Assembly (NCBI RefSeq): GCF_030419005.1 | Contig: NZ_CP106951.1 | Span: 4,836,001-4,900,000, forward strand | DNA from: Eleftheria terrae | Lineage (GTDB): Bacteria > Pseudomonadota > Gammaproteobacteria > Burkholderiales > Burkholderiaceae_C | Direction: 5' to 3' | Length of the DNA stretch: 64,000 nt | Part shown: positions 43,216-52,195 of the stretch, in pieces | Position numbering within the stretch: the stretch's first letter is position 1 | How the letters are laid out: every line of letters begins with the position of its first letter | Notes under the pieces: generated by a model | Told to the model about the DNA's origin: nothing | Seen by the model: only the letters and a program-made list of their open reading frames with translations | The model's database searches: none | Made by a program: the position numbers and the translations under genes

Positions 43216-43366
43216 GCATCAGGGCGTCGCCGCGGCGCCGGCTGGCGGCGCCGCAGGCGCGGTTCGCGTGGCAATCGGAAAGCCGCGATTATCGCCGCAG
43301 CCGCTCCACCCGGGGCAGCGCGCCCAGGCTGCCGGCCAGCCCTCTGGTCCGGCCGGCAGCGCCGCC

Positions 43367-43819
43367 TCAGCGCTGGCTGCGCACGAACACCGGCCCCCAC
43401 AGCGGGTGTCCGGCTTCCGACTTGCTGAGCGTGAAGCCCGGGTCGGCCCGCCGCGCCGAGCGGAAGGCGCTTTCGCACTGCGCGGTGCGCTGGCTGGTGC
43501 AGTAGATGAAGGCCAGGTACTTGTAGGCCGTGGCGCGGTCGCGCGACGAGGCCAGGCCGGCTTGCAGGGCACGGTTGAGCTGGCGCTCGGCGTCGCCGTA
43601 CTGGGCGTCGTCATAGGCCCGCATGCCGCTCAGCAGCGCGCGCTCGGCCGGTCGCTCCATCAGCTCGCTCACGCTGGGCGCCGGTGCATGTGCCGGCGGC
43701 GGGCTGGCCGGTGCGGGGGTGGCGGGCGCCGGGGCGCGTGACGCAGGGGCCGGCATCAGTTCTGCGCAGCCGGCGAGCAAGGCGCAGAGGGCGCCGAGGA
43801 CGTACAGCGTTCGTCTCAT
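43367..43819 (-). CDS. Small TPR-like lipoprotein, TssQ-like
   Basis: This 150-residue lipoprotein has a lipobox LLAGC (Cys18), then an Ala/Pro linker (20-50) and a helical repeat domain: AYDDAQYGDAERQLNRALQA and DRATAYKYLAFIYCTSQRTA, ending with EAGHPLWGPVF. The ending and the repeat resemble, from memory, the TssQ family lipoproteins associated with type VI secretion in Burkholderiales. No other T6SS gene is nearby. It overlaps the stop of the Ser/Thr kinase gene (ATGA at 43816-43819), so the two are translated together. Confidence 0.7.
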   Translation of the reverse strand: MRRTLYVLGALCALLAGCAELMPAPASRAPAPATPAPASPPPAHAPAPSVSELMERPAERALLSGMRAYDDAQYGDAERQLNRALQAGLASSRDRATAYKYLAFIYCTSQRTAQCESAFRSARRADPGFTLSKSEAGHPLWGPVFVRSQR

Positions 43820-45438
43820 GATCCAAACTTGTGCCGGATGGTCAGCGGCTGGCCAGCAGTGACCGTCACGGTGGTGGTGAAGGGCGGGAACTCGTCGTTG
43901 CGGATCGTGATCGTGTGGCGGCCTTCGGCCAGCACCAGCCGGTTCAGCGGCGGTACCGTGCCGGTAGCCACGCCGTCGACCTCCACATGCCCCCAGGGGC
44001 TGACCGCCAGGTTGACCTGGCCGCTCTGGGCCGGGTTGCGGCGCGTCTCCGCCGGTACCGAGGCGGCCGCGGATGCGGCGGCCGCCGCCGTGGTGGCCGG
44101 CGCCGGGCCGAGCAAGGTTTCGAACGGGTCGAGTGTGGCAGCCGCCGGCACCTGGGCCGGTGCCGGAGCTGGCACGGGCGCCGGCGCCGACGGTGCAGCG
44201 GCCAGCACCTGTGATGCCGCCGGTGCTGCCGACGGCAGCGGCCCGCTGGCGGGCGACAGGAAATCAGTGAGGTTGATGGCCACTGCCGCCACCACCGCGC
44301 CGGTGGCCAGCCCGCCCAGCGCCCAGCGCCGGCGCAGCTTGCGGCGCTGGCTGGTGTCGAACTCGTCCTGCTGGGCCGCCTCGCTCTGTTCCTGCAGCCA
44401 ATGGCGCAACTCGCGCGAAAGCACCCGGGCGGAGCGGAACCGGTCTTCCGGGTCCTTTTCCATCGCCCGGGCCGCGATGGCAGACAGCGCCGCCGGCACC
44501 TGGCGGTTCACCTCGTCCGCCGGTGGCGGCGTGCGGGTGGCCACCGCGGTGGCGATCTCGGTGAGCGTCGCGCCCTGGAAGGGCTTGGTGCCGGTGAGCA
44601 GCTCGTACAGCACCACCCCCAGCGAGAAGACGTCGCAGCGTCGGTCCACCGGGGCATGCCGCACCTGCTCGGGGGCCATGTAGTAGGGCGAGCCGGCCAC
44701 GTAGTCGTCGCCGCCGGAGGTGCCGCCCTCCTGCTGGCTGGCGACGCGGGCAATGCCGAAGTCCAGCACCTTGGGCTGGGTGCGCCCCACCATGAAGATG
44801 TTGGCCGGCTTGACGTCGCGGTGCACCACGCCACGAGAGTGCGCATAGGACAGCGCGTCCGCCGCACGCCGGATGATCAGCGCCGCCTCCACCGGGGTCG
44901 GACGCCAGCCTTCCTTCAGCAGCTGCCGCAGGTCCTTGCCCTTCAGCAGCTCCATCGCGATGTAGGCGCCCTGCGGACTGGTGCCGGCATCGAAGACCGT
45001 GACGATGTGCGGATGATTGAGGCCGCCGGCCGCCCGCGCCTCGTTCAGGAACATGGCGTTGAACTGCTCGCGCGCTTCGGGCGAGAGCTCCAGGCTCAGC
45101 GTCTTGATGGCGACCAGGCGCGTCAGCAGCGGGTCGTGCGCGGCATAGACCGTGCCCAGCCCGCCCTCGCCGAGCCGGTACTTGAGCGCATAGCGGCCGA
45201 TGTAGCCGATGGTCGGCAGGTCGTCATAGACCGGTGGGCGGCCGTTGGCGCGGGCCGCGGCGGCGGTGCCCAGCAGGTCCTCGGCGTCGGGGCCGAAGAC
45301 CGAGGCGTCGCTGCCGTCCGGGTTCAGCGGCGTGGGTGCCGTCACGCTGGATTCGTCCTGCCCGGCCCCGCGGGCGGCACGCTCGGCCTCCAGCGCCTGT
45401 TCAGGCGTGAGGGCAATGACGGTCTTCTGGAATTCCAC
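43816..45438 (-). CDS. Membrane Ser/Thr protein kinase, PknB-like
   Basis: This 540-residue protein has a eukaryotic-type kinase domain at about 82-345: glycine loop LGEGGLGTVY, Lys112 in AIK, catalytic HRDVKPAN (206-213), DFG (226-228) and GSPYYMAPEQ. All catalytic residues are intact. One transmembrane helix lies near 375-395, then a long Ala/Pro linker and a C-terminal PEGA-like beta domain (HVEVDGVATGTVPPLNRLVL) outside the membrane. Such kinases sense envelope cues. The gene is translationally coupled to the TssQ-like lipoprotein gene, which suggests a joint envelope function. Substrates are unknown. Confidence 0.92.
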   Translation of the reverse strand: MEFQKTVIALTPEQALEAERAARGAGQDESSVTAPTPLNPDGSDASVFGPDAEDLLGTAAAARANGRPPVYDDLPTIGYIGRYALKYRLGEGGLGTVYAAHDPLLTRLVAIKTLSLELSPEAREQFNAMFLNEARAAGGLNHPHIVTVFDAGTSPQGAYIAMELLKGKDLRQLLKEGWRPTPVEAALIIRRAADALSYAHSRGVVHRDVKPANIFMVGRTQPKVLDFGIARVASQQEGGTSGGDDYVAGSPYYMAPEQVRHAPVDRRCDVFSLGVVLYELLTGTKPFQGATLTEIATAVATRTPPPADEVNRQVPAALSAIAARAMEKDPEDRFRSARVLSRELRHWLQEQSEAAQQDEFDTSQRRKLRRRWALGGLATGAVVAAVAINLTDFLSPASGPLPSAAPAASQVLAAAPSAPAPVPAPAPAQVPAAATLDPFETLLGPAPATTAAAAASAAASVPAETRRNPAQSGQVNLAVSPWGHVEVDGVATGTVPPLNRLVLAEGRHTITIRNDEFPPFTTTVTVTAGQPLTIRHKFGS

Positions 45439-45551
45439 GACGCCAGCTTAGACGAAGCAATAGACGTGCTCAACAACCATAACCGTGACAAATGTCCCGG
45501 AAACAGGGGGCTCCAGTAACCCGCCGTGACGCAGTGCGCAAGACGCTTGCA

Positions 45552-46730
45552 TCAAAGTGCGGCTTGCAACCGCGCCACCGCTTCTTCCAGCAGGTCCATC
45601 CGGCTGGCATAAGACAGGCGGATATAGCGCTCCGCAGCGGCGCTGCCGAAGTCACGCCCCGGCGTCAGTGCAAGCTGGGCGCGCTGCATCAGCTCGAACA
45701 CGAAGTCCCAGCTGCTGGCATGGTGGGCGGAGCAGTCGGCCCAGGCGTAGAAGGCGCCGTCGGGCAGCACCGGCACGGTGAGGCCCAGCCGGTTCAGCGC
45801 CGGCACCAGGAAATCGCGGCGGCGGCGGAATTCGGCACGGCGCCGCTCGTATTCGGCCAGGCTCTCCGCCTCGAAGCAGGCCAGCGCCGCATGCTGCGCC
45901 ACGGTGGAGGGGCAGATGTAGAGGTTCTGCGCCAGCTTCTCCACCACCGGCACCATGGCCTCAGGCACCACCATCCAGCCGAGCCGCCAGCCGGTCATGC
46001 TGAAGTACTTCGAGAAGCTGTTGATCGTGACGATGTCGTCGCCCAGCGCCAGCGCGCTGTGGCCATAGGTATCGTCGAAGCTCAGGCCCAGGTAGATCTC
46101 GTCGACCACCGTCACGCCCTGCTGCCGGCGCACCAGCTCGGCGATCGCCCGCATCTCGCTCGGATGGATGGAGGTGCCGGTGGGGTTGGAGGGGGAGGCC
46201 AGCAGCACCCCGCGGGTGCGCTCCTCCCAGGCCGCCTCGACGGCGGCGGCACTGAGCTGGAAGCGCTGCTCCGGCCCGCTTGGCAGCAGCACCGGGCGGC
46301 CCTGCGCGGCCGACACGAAATGGCGGTTGCAGGGATAGCTCGGGTCGGGCATCAGGATCTCGTCACCGGCGTCGACCAGGGCCAGGCAGGCCAGCTGCAG
46401 GGCGCCGGAGGCGCCGGCAGTCAACACGATGCGCCGGGCCGGCACCTGCACCCCGAAGCGGGCCAGGTACCAGGCGCTGATGCGTTCGCGCAGCTCGGGC
46501 AGGCCGAGTGCGGGGGTGTACTGCGTGCGGCCGCCGCGGATGCAACGCTCGGCGGCCTCCTGCACCAGTGGCGCGGCGGTGAAGTCCGGCTCGCCGATGT
46601 TCAGGTAGATCATCGGCCGGCCGCCCCGGGCGGGATCGCAGACGGCGCTGCGGGCCAGCTCGTCGGCCGCCTTTGCGCACTCCATCACATAGAAGGGCTC
46701 GATCTGCCCGGTGCGCGCGGCGAACTTCAT
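45552..46730 (-). CDS. Class I/II PLP-dependent aminotransferase
   Basis: This 392-residue fold-type I enzyme has PLP-binding Lys241 in INSFSKYFSMTGWRLGW, the SPSNPTGT loop (179-186), VVDEIY, and N-terminal LNIGEPDFTAAP. Aspartate/aromatic aminotransferase relatives fit, but the preferred amino acid cannot be read from sequence. It starts ten bases after nusB, so it is probably the last gene of the rib-nusB transcript. This linkage recurs in Burkholderiales. Confidence 0.9.
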   Translation of the reverse strand: MKFAARTGQIEPFYVMECAKAADELARSAVCDPARGGRPMIYLNIGEPDFTAAPLVQEAAERCIRGGRTQYTPALGLPELRERISAWYLARFGVQVPARRIVLTAGASGALQLACLALVDAGDEILMPDPSYPCNRHFVSAAQGRPVLLPSGPEQRFQLSAAAVEAAWEERTRGVLLASPSNPTGTSIHPSEMRAIAELVRRQQGVTVVDEIYLGLSFDDTYGHSALALGDDIVTINSFSKYFSMTGWRLGWMVVPEAMVPVVEKLAQNLYICPSTVAQHAALACFEAESLAEYERRRAEFRRRRDFLVPALNRLGLTVPVLPDGAFYAWADCSAHHASSWDFVFELMQRAQLALTPGRDFGSAAAERYIRLSYASRMDLLEEAVARLQAAL

Positions 46731-46740
46731 CGGGCGCTGC

Positions 46741-47250
46741 TCAGCGGCGGGCGTTGCGGGCCGCTTCGACCTCGGCCGGCCGCAAGTCGACGGCCGCCTT
46801 GTCGAGCACGCCGTTCACATACTTGTGGCCGTCGGTGCCGCCGAAGCTCTTGGCCAGCTCCACCGCCTCGTTGATCGCCACCTTGTAGGGGATGTCGATG
46901 CAGTGCTTGAGCTCGTAGGCGCCGATCATCAGCACCGCGTGCTCCACCGGCGACAGCTCGGTGGTCTTGCGGTCGACATGGCGCGACAGCAGCGCGTCGA
47001 TGTCGGCGGCCTCGCGGATGCAGCCGTACAGCAGGGCGTCGAAGTGGGCTGCGTCGGCCTTGGAGAAGCCTTCGATCTCGGCGCGCACATGCGCCTCGAT
47101 CTCGGCACCTTCCGCGCCGGACACCAGCCACTGGTACAGGCCCTGCAGCGCAAACTCCCGCGAGCGCCGGCGGGCCGACTTCTGCTGCGGGCGCTTGCCC
47201 TGGGGTTTGGCCGGCGGCTTGCCGGCGGATTTGTCGTCGGGCATGCTCAT
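46741..47250 (-). CDS. nusB: Transcription antitermination factor NusB
   Basis: This 169-residue protein has a basic N-terminal extension, then [17 protein letters not shown] helices, [20 protein letters not shown] and [20 protein letters not shown]. NusB binds boxA RNA with NusE for rRNA antitermination. The ATG at 47250 overlaps the ribH stop as TGATG, which favours it over the GTG one codon upstream. The ribH-nusB pair is conserved widely. Confidence 0.95.
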   Translation of the reverse strand: MSMPDDKSAGKPPAKPQGKRPQQKSARRRSREFALQGLYQWLVSGAEGAEIEAHVRAEIEGFSKADAAHFDALLYGCIREAADIDALLSRHVDRKTTELSPVEHAVLMIGAYELKHCIDIPYKVAINEAVELAKSFGGTDGHKYVNGVLDKAAVDLRPAEVEAARNARR

Positions 47251-47714
47251 CACGTCAGGTCTTCCAGCAGGTTGGCCATCTCGACCGCCACGCGCGCAGC
47301 GTCGCGGCCCTTTTCCTCGGCACGGGCCCAGGCCTGGGCCTCGTTCTCGACGGTGAGGATGGCATTGGCCACCGGCAGCTGGTGGTCGAGCGAGACACGA
47401 GTGACGCCGGCGCCGCTTTCGTTGGCCACCAGCTCGAAGTGATAAGTTTCGCCGCGGATGATGCAGCCGAGCGCGATCAAGGCATGGAAGCGCTCGCTCT
47501 CGGCCATGACCTGCAGGGCCACCGGCACCTCGAGCGCGCCGGGCACTGTCACATGCTCGATGTGCTTGGCCGATACCTTGAGCGCATGCAGCTCCGCCAG
47601 GCAGGCTTCGGCCAGCTTGGCGGTGATGGGTTCGTTGAAGCGGGCCTGCACGATGCCGATGCGCAGGTCTTCGCCATCGAGTTCAATTGCCTGGCCCTTG
47701 TCTGCGCCTTGCAT
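47250..47714 (-). CDS. ribH: 6,7-dimethyl-8-ribityllumazine synthase
   Basis: This 154-residue enzyme makes lumazine from the ribitylamino-uracil and 3,4-dihydroxy-2-butanone-4-phosphate, the penultimate step of riboflavin synthesis. Motifs are [48 protein letters not shown] and [14 protein letters not shown]. It typically assembles into icosahedral shells. It follows ribBX by 34 bp and is coupled to nusB. Confidence 0.95.
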   Translation of the reverse strand: MQGADKGQAIELDGEDLRIGIVQARFNEPITAKLAEACLAELHALKVSAKHIEHVTVPGALEVPVALQVMAESERFHALIALGCIIRGETYHFELVANESGAGVTRVSLDHQLPVANAILTVENEAQAWARAEEKGRDAARVAVEMANLLEDLT

Positions 47715-47748
47715 GGGATGTCCTTTGAGTAGGGGGTTGGTGCGCGGC

Positions 47749-48846
47749 TCAGGCCTCGGGGCCGAAGAAGCCGGTCACTTCGAGGCCGTAGCCGACCATG
47801 CTCGGCATGCGGCGCGGGCTGCCGAGCAGCTTCATGCGGGTCACGCCCAGGTCGCGCAGGATCTGCGCGCCCACGCCATAAGTGCGCAGGTCGATCTGGC
47901 CGCGCTGGCGCAGGCGCTCGGTGGCCTCCGGGCGGAAGTGCTCCAGCATGTCCTCGGCGCTTTCGCCGCAGTTCATCAGCACCGCCACGGCGCGTGGCTC
48001 CTGCTGCAGCCGCGCCAGCGCCTTGCCCAGCGGCCAGGAGTGGCTGCATTCGCCAGCGTCGAGCAGGTCGAGCACCGACAGCGGCTCGTGCACGCGCACT
48101 GCCACTTCGTCTTGCTCGTTCCACTCGCCGACGGTCAAGGCCAGATGCAGGCCGTCGGAGCGGTCGCGGTACGCGATGCAGCGGAATTCACCCTGGGCGG
48201 TGCGCAGCAGGCGTTCGCCGGCGCGCTGGATGAGGGTTTCGTTGCGGCTGCGGTATTCGATCAAATCGGCAATGGTGCCGATCTTCAGGCCGTGTTCGCG
48301 GGCGAAGATCTCGAGGTCGGGCAGGCGCGCCATGCTGCCGTCGTCGTTCATGATTTCGCAGATGACGGCCGCCGGCGTCAGCCCCGCCATGCCGGCCAGG
48401 TCGCAGCCGGCCTCGGTATGGCCGGCGCGCATCAGCACACCGCCCTCCTGGGCCTGAAGCGGAAAGATGTGGCCGGGCTGGACCAGGTCACGCGCGGTGC
48501 TGTCGCGCGCCACCGCCACCTTCACGGTCTGCGCCCGGTCAGCGGCCGAAATGCCGGTGGTGACACCCTGCGCCGCCTCGATCGAGACGGTGAAGGCGGT
48601 GCCGTGCTTGGTGCCGTTGCGGGTGGCCATCGGCGGCAGCTGCAGGCGCTCGCAGCGTTCCTTCGTCAGGGTGAGGCAGATCAGGCCACGGCCGAACTTG
48701 GCCATGAAGTTGATCGCTTCGGGCGTGACATGGTCGGCGGCGAGCACGAGGTCGCCTTCGTTCTCGCGGTCTTCTTCGTCGACCAGGACGACCATGCGGC
48801 CGGCAGCCAGCTCGGCGATGATTTCAGGAACGGGGGAGATGGGCAT
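47749..48846 (-). CDS. ribB: DHBP synthase with degenerate GTP cyclohydrolase II domain (RibBX)
   Basis: This 365-residue protein has an intact N-terminal 3,4-dihydroxy-2-butanone-4-phosphate synthase domain: [39 protein letters not shown] and [13 protein letters not shown]. The C-terminal half aligns with GTP cyclohydrolase II but lacks the zinc-binding cysteines: the usual RCDCG stretch is replaced by [19 protein letters not shown]. That half is therefore unlikely to hydrolyse GTP, as described for RibBX-type proteins, and a separate RibA should exist. The start is ATG 48846. It sits between ribE and ribH. Confidence 0.9.
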   Translation of the reverse strand: MPISPVPEIIAELAAGRMVVLVDEEDRENEGDLVLAADHVTPEAINFMAKFGRGLICLTLTKERCERLQLPPMATRNGTKHGTAFTVSIEAAQGVTTGISAADRAQTVKVAVARDSTARDLVQPGHIFPLQAQEGGVLMRAGHTEAGCDLAGMAGLTPAAVICEIMNDDGSMARLPDLEIFAREHGLKIGTIADLIEYRSRNETLIQRAGERLLRTAQGEFRCIAYRDRSDGLHLALTVGEWNEQDEVAVRVHEPLSVLDLLDAGECSHSWPLGKALARLQQEPRAVAVLMNCGESAEDMLEHFRPEATERLRQRGQIDLRTYGVGAQILRDLGVTRMKLLGSPRRMPSMVGYGLEVTGFFGPEA

Positions 48847-48921
48847 GATGGGGCGCAATTGTAGGTGAGTGGCCTGCCCGCGCCGGCCTTCGCCGGGCCC
48901 GCGCAGCGCCGTCCTGGCAGC

Positions 48922-49554
48922 TTACGCGGCAGGCTTCACGCCGGCCGTGAGCATGCGCTCGACGTAGCGGGCGATGAGATCGATCTCGAGGTTCACCCGT
49001 GAGCCGGCACGCAGGCTGCCGAGGGTGGTGTGCTCGAGCGTGTGCGGGATCAGGTTGATGGTGAACTCGCTGCCCTCGGCGAGATCGGTGACGCGGTTGA
49101 CGGTCAGGCTGACGCCGTTGACGGTGACCGAACCCTTGTAGGCGAGGAAGCGCGCCAGCTCGGCCGGCGCGACGATGCGCAGCTCCCAGGATTCGCCGAT
49201 CGGCGCAAAGTGGCTGACCTGGCCGATGCCGTCGACATGGCCGCTCACCAGGTGGCCACCCAGGCGGTCCTGCGGGCGCATCGCCTTTTCGAGGTTGACC
49301 GGCCCGGCAGCATCGAGGCCGGCGGTCTTGTCGAGGCTTTCGGCCGAGATGTCGATCGTGAAGCGGGCGGTGGCCGGGTCCATCGACGTGACAGTCATGC
49401 AGGCGCCGTTGAGCGCGATGCTGTCGCCGAGCTGAACGTCGTCCAGGTAGCCGGGCGGGGCCTGGATGGACAAGCGCTTGCCGTGGGCGGCCGTGGCACC
49501 GATGGCCTCGGCCGTGACGATGCGGCCGAGGCCGCTGATGATGCCGGTGAACAT
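48922..49554 (-). CDS. ribE: Riboflavin synthase, alpha subunit
   Basis: This 210-residue enzyme dismutates two lumazines to riboflavin. It has the internal repeat of two lumazine-binding folds: MFTGIISGLGRIV and IALNGACMTVTSM in the first, GGHLVSGHVDGIGQ and VTVNGVSLTVNRV in the second. I start at ATG 49554, the invariant MFTGII. Neither this gene nor ribD has a recognisable FMN riboswitch in its leader. Confidence 0.96.
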   Translation of the reverse strand: MFTGIISGLGRIVTAEAIGATAAHGKRLSIQAPPGYLDDVQLGDSIALNGACMTVTSMDPATARFTIDISAESLDKTAGLDAAGPVNLEKAMRPQDRLGGHLVSGHVDGIGQVSHFAPIGESWELRIVAPAELARFLAYKGSVTVNGVSLTVNRVTDLAEGSEFTINLIPHTLEHTTLGSLRAGSRVNLEIDLIARYVERMLTAGVKPAA

Positions 49555-49711
49555 GACCCCATTGTCGCAGGTCATCGGCCGGCGTGTGAGGCGCTGCGCG
49601 GCCGGCCGTCGTCCCGCAGGGTGCCCGGGCGCGCATGGAATGCTGGCGGCCCGCACGCGTCGTGCGCGCGACTGCCTCGCGGCATGGCCACGGCCGACCT
49701 CGCCCCGCCTG

Positions 49712-50827
49712 TCAGTCCGGGTGGCGCTCCCTGCGGCGGGCGCGCAGGCGGAGGTCGTCGCCCAGGCGCTCGACGTCGATGAACTCCAGCGCACGAGCCT
49801 CGCCCAGCGCGGCGAGCGGGCCGAACTGCATCATCTCGCGGCCCAGCCCGATGAGCTTGGGCGCCAGGTACACCAGGAATTCATCCACCAGGTCGGCCTC
49901 GACCAGCGCACCGTTGAGCCGGTGCCCGGCCTCGACATGCAGGTCGTTGACCTGGCGTGCGGCCAGGTCGCGCAGCATCGCCGACAGGTCAACCCGCCCC
50001 CGCGTGGCGGGCAGCACCACCACCTCGGCGCCCGCTGCCTGCAACGCGGCGCGGCGTTCGGCATGGTCCTGGGCGGCGTAGACCAGCACCGACCCCGGCA
50101 CCTGCAGCAGGCGGGCGTGCGCCGGCGTGCGCAGTTGCGAGTCGAGCACCACGCGCAGCGGCTGGCGGGGGGCCTCGACCTCCCGGACGTCGAGGCGCGG
50201 GTCATCGTCGAGCACGGTGCCGATGCCAGTGAGGATGGCGCCGGCCCGGGCGCGCCAGCGGTGGCCGTCGACGCGGGCTGCGGTGCCGGTGATCCACTGG
50301 CTGGCGCCGTTCTGCAGCGCGGTGCGGCCGTCCAGTGACGCCGCCACCTTCAGTCGCACCCAGGGCAGGCCCCGCGTCATGCGCGAGAAGAAGCCGGGAT
50401 TGACCTCGCGAGACGCCTCCTCGAGCAAGCCGACGCTCACCTCGATGCCGGCCGCCCGCAGTCGCTCGATGCCGCGGCCGGCCACCAGGGGATTGGGGTC
50501 CTGCGTCGCCACCACCACCCGCCGCACGCCTTCGCGCACCAGGGCGTCGGCGCAGGGCGGCGTCCGCCCGAAATGGCTACACGGCTCCAAGGTCACGTAA
50601 GCGGTCGCATCACGGCCGCTGTGCCCGCGCACCTTCATGTCGGCCAGCGCCCGCGCTTCGGCGTGGGGGCCGCCGACGCGGTCGGTGCGGCCGGTGCCGA
50701 TCACTTCTCCGTCTGGCGACACGAGCACGCAACCGACGGCCGGATTGGGTGGGCTCAGGGGTGCGGAAGCGCGCGCCAGCTCAAGCGCGGCCTGCATGTG
50801 AAATATGTCTCGATCCCCGTCGCTCAC
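49712..50827 (-). CDS. ribD: Riboflavin deaminase/reductase RibD
   Basis: This 371-residue bifunctional enzyme performs the second and third steps of riboflavin synthesis. The N-terminal deaminase has zinc ligands in GGPHAEARAL and EPCSHFGRTPPCADAL. The C-terminal reductase has KVAASLDGRTAL, ASQWITG and EAGHRLNGALVEADLVDEFL. I choose the GTG at 50827 (SDGDRDIFHMQAALELA), which gives normal length; ATG 50797 is the alternative. A 13-bp palindrome, ATTTGT-T-ACAAAT, lies at 50840-50852 just upstream. The gene is divergent from the pilus operon. Confidence 0.92.
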   Translation of the reverse strand: MSDGDRDIFHMQAALELARASAPLSPPNPAVGCVLVSPDGEVIGTGRTDRVGGPHAEARALADMKVRGHSGRDATAYVTLEPCSHFGRTPPCADALVREGVRRVVVATQDPNPLVAGRGIERLRAAGIEVSVGLLEEASREVNPGFFSRMTRGLPWVRLKVAASLDGRTALQNGASQWITGTAARVDGHRWRARAGAILTGIGTVLDDDPRLDVREVEAPRQPLRVVLDSQLRTPAHARLLQVPGSVLVYAAQDHAERRAALQAAGAEVVVLPATRGRVDLSAMLRDLAARQVNDLHVEAGHRLNGALVEADLVDEFLVYLAPKLIGLGREMMQFGPLAALGEARALEFIDVERLGDDLRLRARRRERHPD

Positions 50828-50839
50828 GGTACTTGTCTC

Positions 50840-50852
50840 ATTTGTTACAAAT
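50840..50852. promoter_or_regulatory. Palindrome between ribD and fimT
   Basis: ATTTGT-T-ACAAAT is a perfect AT-rich palindrome in an otherwise GC-rich window. It lies 13 bases before the ribD start, in the divergent region shared with the pilus operon. It could be an operator or a chance feature. No known regulator consensus is recognised. Confidence 0.35.
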
Positions 50853-50948
50853 TCGGGGGCTAGGCAAAACCCAGCCTCCTGTGCCGTTGCGCACACCGTT
50901 CGTCACAGAGAATGCGCAAGTCACCCACTCCATCGCCAGAATCGCGCC

Positions 50949-51587
50949 ATGCAAAAAAATCGCCCCCCACTGGTGCCCCGCCGGCTGTTTGCCGGACCGG
51001 CCCGCTCGGCCGGGTTCACCTTGATCGAGCTGATGGTCACGGTGACCGTCGTGGCGATTGTCATGGCGCTCGCGGCGCCGAGTATGCAGGCGTTTCTGAC
51101 CAGCCGTGCGATCGCCTCGCATGTGGACGCGTTCGGTTCGGCAGTGCGGCTGACACGCTCGGAGGCGTTGAAGCGCAGCGGCACGGCCAGCATGTGCATG
51201 AGCGTGACGACGGAAGAGGCGGCCCCCACGTGTGCCGCCGACGAGGATGGCGGGTGGCATTCCGGATGGCTGGTGTTTGCCGATCCGGACGGCGACGGTG
51301 CCTACACCGCAGAAAGCGAGGAGTTGATTGCGGTGCAACAGCCGCTGACGTCCAGCGGCGGCGTGACCTGGAATGCCAACTCGACGTCCATCACCTTCCG
51401 CGCCAACGGTTTGGCCACCGCGAGCGTGATGGCAACCATCACCTTCGATCCCAAGATGCCCTCCGATGCGTCTGAGCGCGACCGTTTCGTGCGAACGCGC
51501 TGCCTCACGGCGCAGGGGCGGCTCGGCAAGTGCATCGTCCAGACGGGCGATCCGGACGGCAGCGCCGGCTCGGGCGAGGGGACGTAA
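50949..51587 (+). CDS. fimT: Type IV pilus pseudopilin FimT/GspH type
   Basis: This is a 212-residue prepilin-like protein. The type III signal is SAGFTLIELMVTVTVVAIVM, with cleavage after Gly and Glu at +5. A GspH-type beta domain follows, and the tail has paired cysteines. It is the first gene of the minor-pilin operon (fimT-pilV-pilW-pilX-pilY1-pilE), whose products prime pilus assembly. I start at ATG 50949, with a 20-residue leader; the upstream frame crosses the promoter region. Confidence 0.88.
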   Translation: MQKNRPPLVPRRLFAGPARSAGFTLIELMVTVTVVAIVMALAAPSMQAFLTSRAIASHVDAFGSAVRLTRSEALKRSGTASMCMSVTTEEAAPTCAADEDGGWHSGWLVFADPDGDGAYTAESEELIAVQQPLTSSGGVTWNANSTSITFRANGLATASVMATITFDPKMPSDASERDRFVRTRCLTAQGRLGKCIVQTGDPDGSAGSGEGT

Positions 51588-51589
51588 CC

Positions 51590-52195
51590 ATGAGATCAGC
51601 ATCCATAGTGAAGCAGTCATTGCAGGGCCCGCGGGCCGTTCTTCGCAAGCGCCAGCAGGGCGTGTCGCTGATCGAGATCCTCGTCTCGATCTTGATCATG
51701 TCTTTTGGCGTTCTCGCTTTGGCGGCGTTGATCGGCAACGCGAGCCGCTACAACAAGACCACCGAGTTCCGGTCCATTGCGACGCTGCTGGCCGCCGACA
51801 TCGGGGACCGTATGCGGGCGAATCCGGCCGGCGCGATGGCGGACCAGTACAACCTGAAGAACGATTACGCCGAGCTTGACGAAGCGCCAGAGGTTCCCGA
51901 TTGTGCCGACCCCGCCAACTGCACGCCGGCCGAAATCGCAGATCGGGACATGGCGGAGTGGCGCGGCAATCTGTTCCGCTTGCTGCCCGGAGGCAATGCC
52001 TATGTCGACCGCGACAGTGCGAGCAATGCAGTGAATGTCTGGATCGCCTGGAAAGACCCGGGCAGTAGTTCCGACGTAGATCGGCCCGAAGGCGAGTGCC
52101 CGGGCGGGTACGCATCGGGCGATGACGCTGGCAGCGGCGAAGAAGCGGAAGCCGAGGCTCCTCCGCGGTGTTCGTATTTCAGGATCGAGCTATGA
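51590..52195 (+). CDS. pilV: Type IV pilus minor pilin PilV
   Basis: This 201-residue pseudopilin has a leader ending RQQG, then VSLIEILVSILIMSFGVLAL (Glu at +5). DIGDRMRANPAGA is the PilV-family segment (LAaeIgDRMRaN). The rest is an acidic Cys-bearing domain. It begins two bases after the fimT stop, and its own stop overlaps the pilW start. In Pseudomonas the minor pilins form a priming tip complex with PilY1. Confidence 0.88.
   Translation: MRSASIVKQSLQGPRAVLRKRQQGVSLIEILVSILIMSFGVLALAALIGNASRYNKTTEFRSIATLLAADIGDRMRANPAGAMADQYNLKNDYAELDEAPEVPDCADPANCTPAEIADRDMAEWRGNLFRLLPGGNAYVDRDSASNAVNVWIAWKDPGSSSDVDRPEGECPGGYASGDDAGSGEEAEAEAPPRCSYFRIEL

Noticed and set aside
47715..50950. FMN riboswitch in the riboflavin region
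   Set aside because: I looked upstream of ribD, ribE, ribB and ribH for the conserved RFN blocks and saw none.
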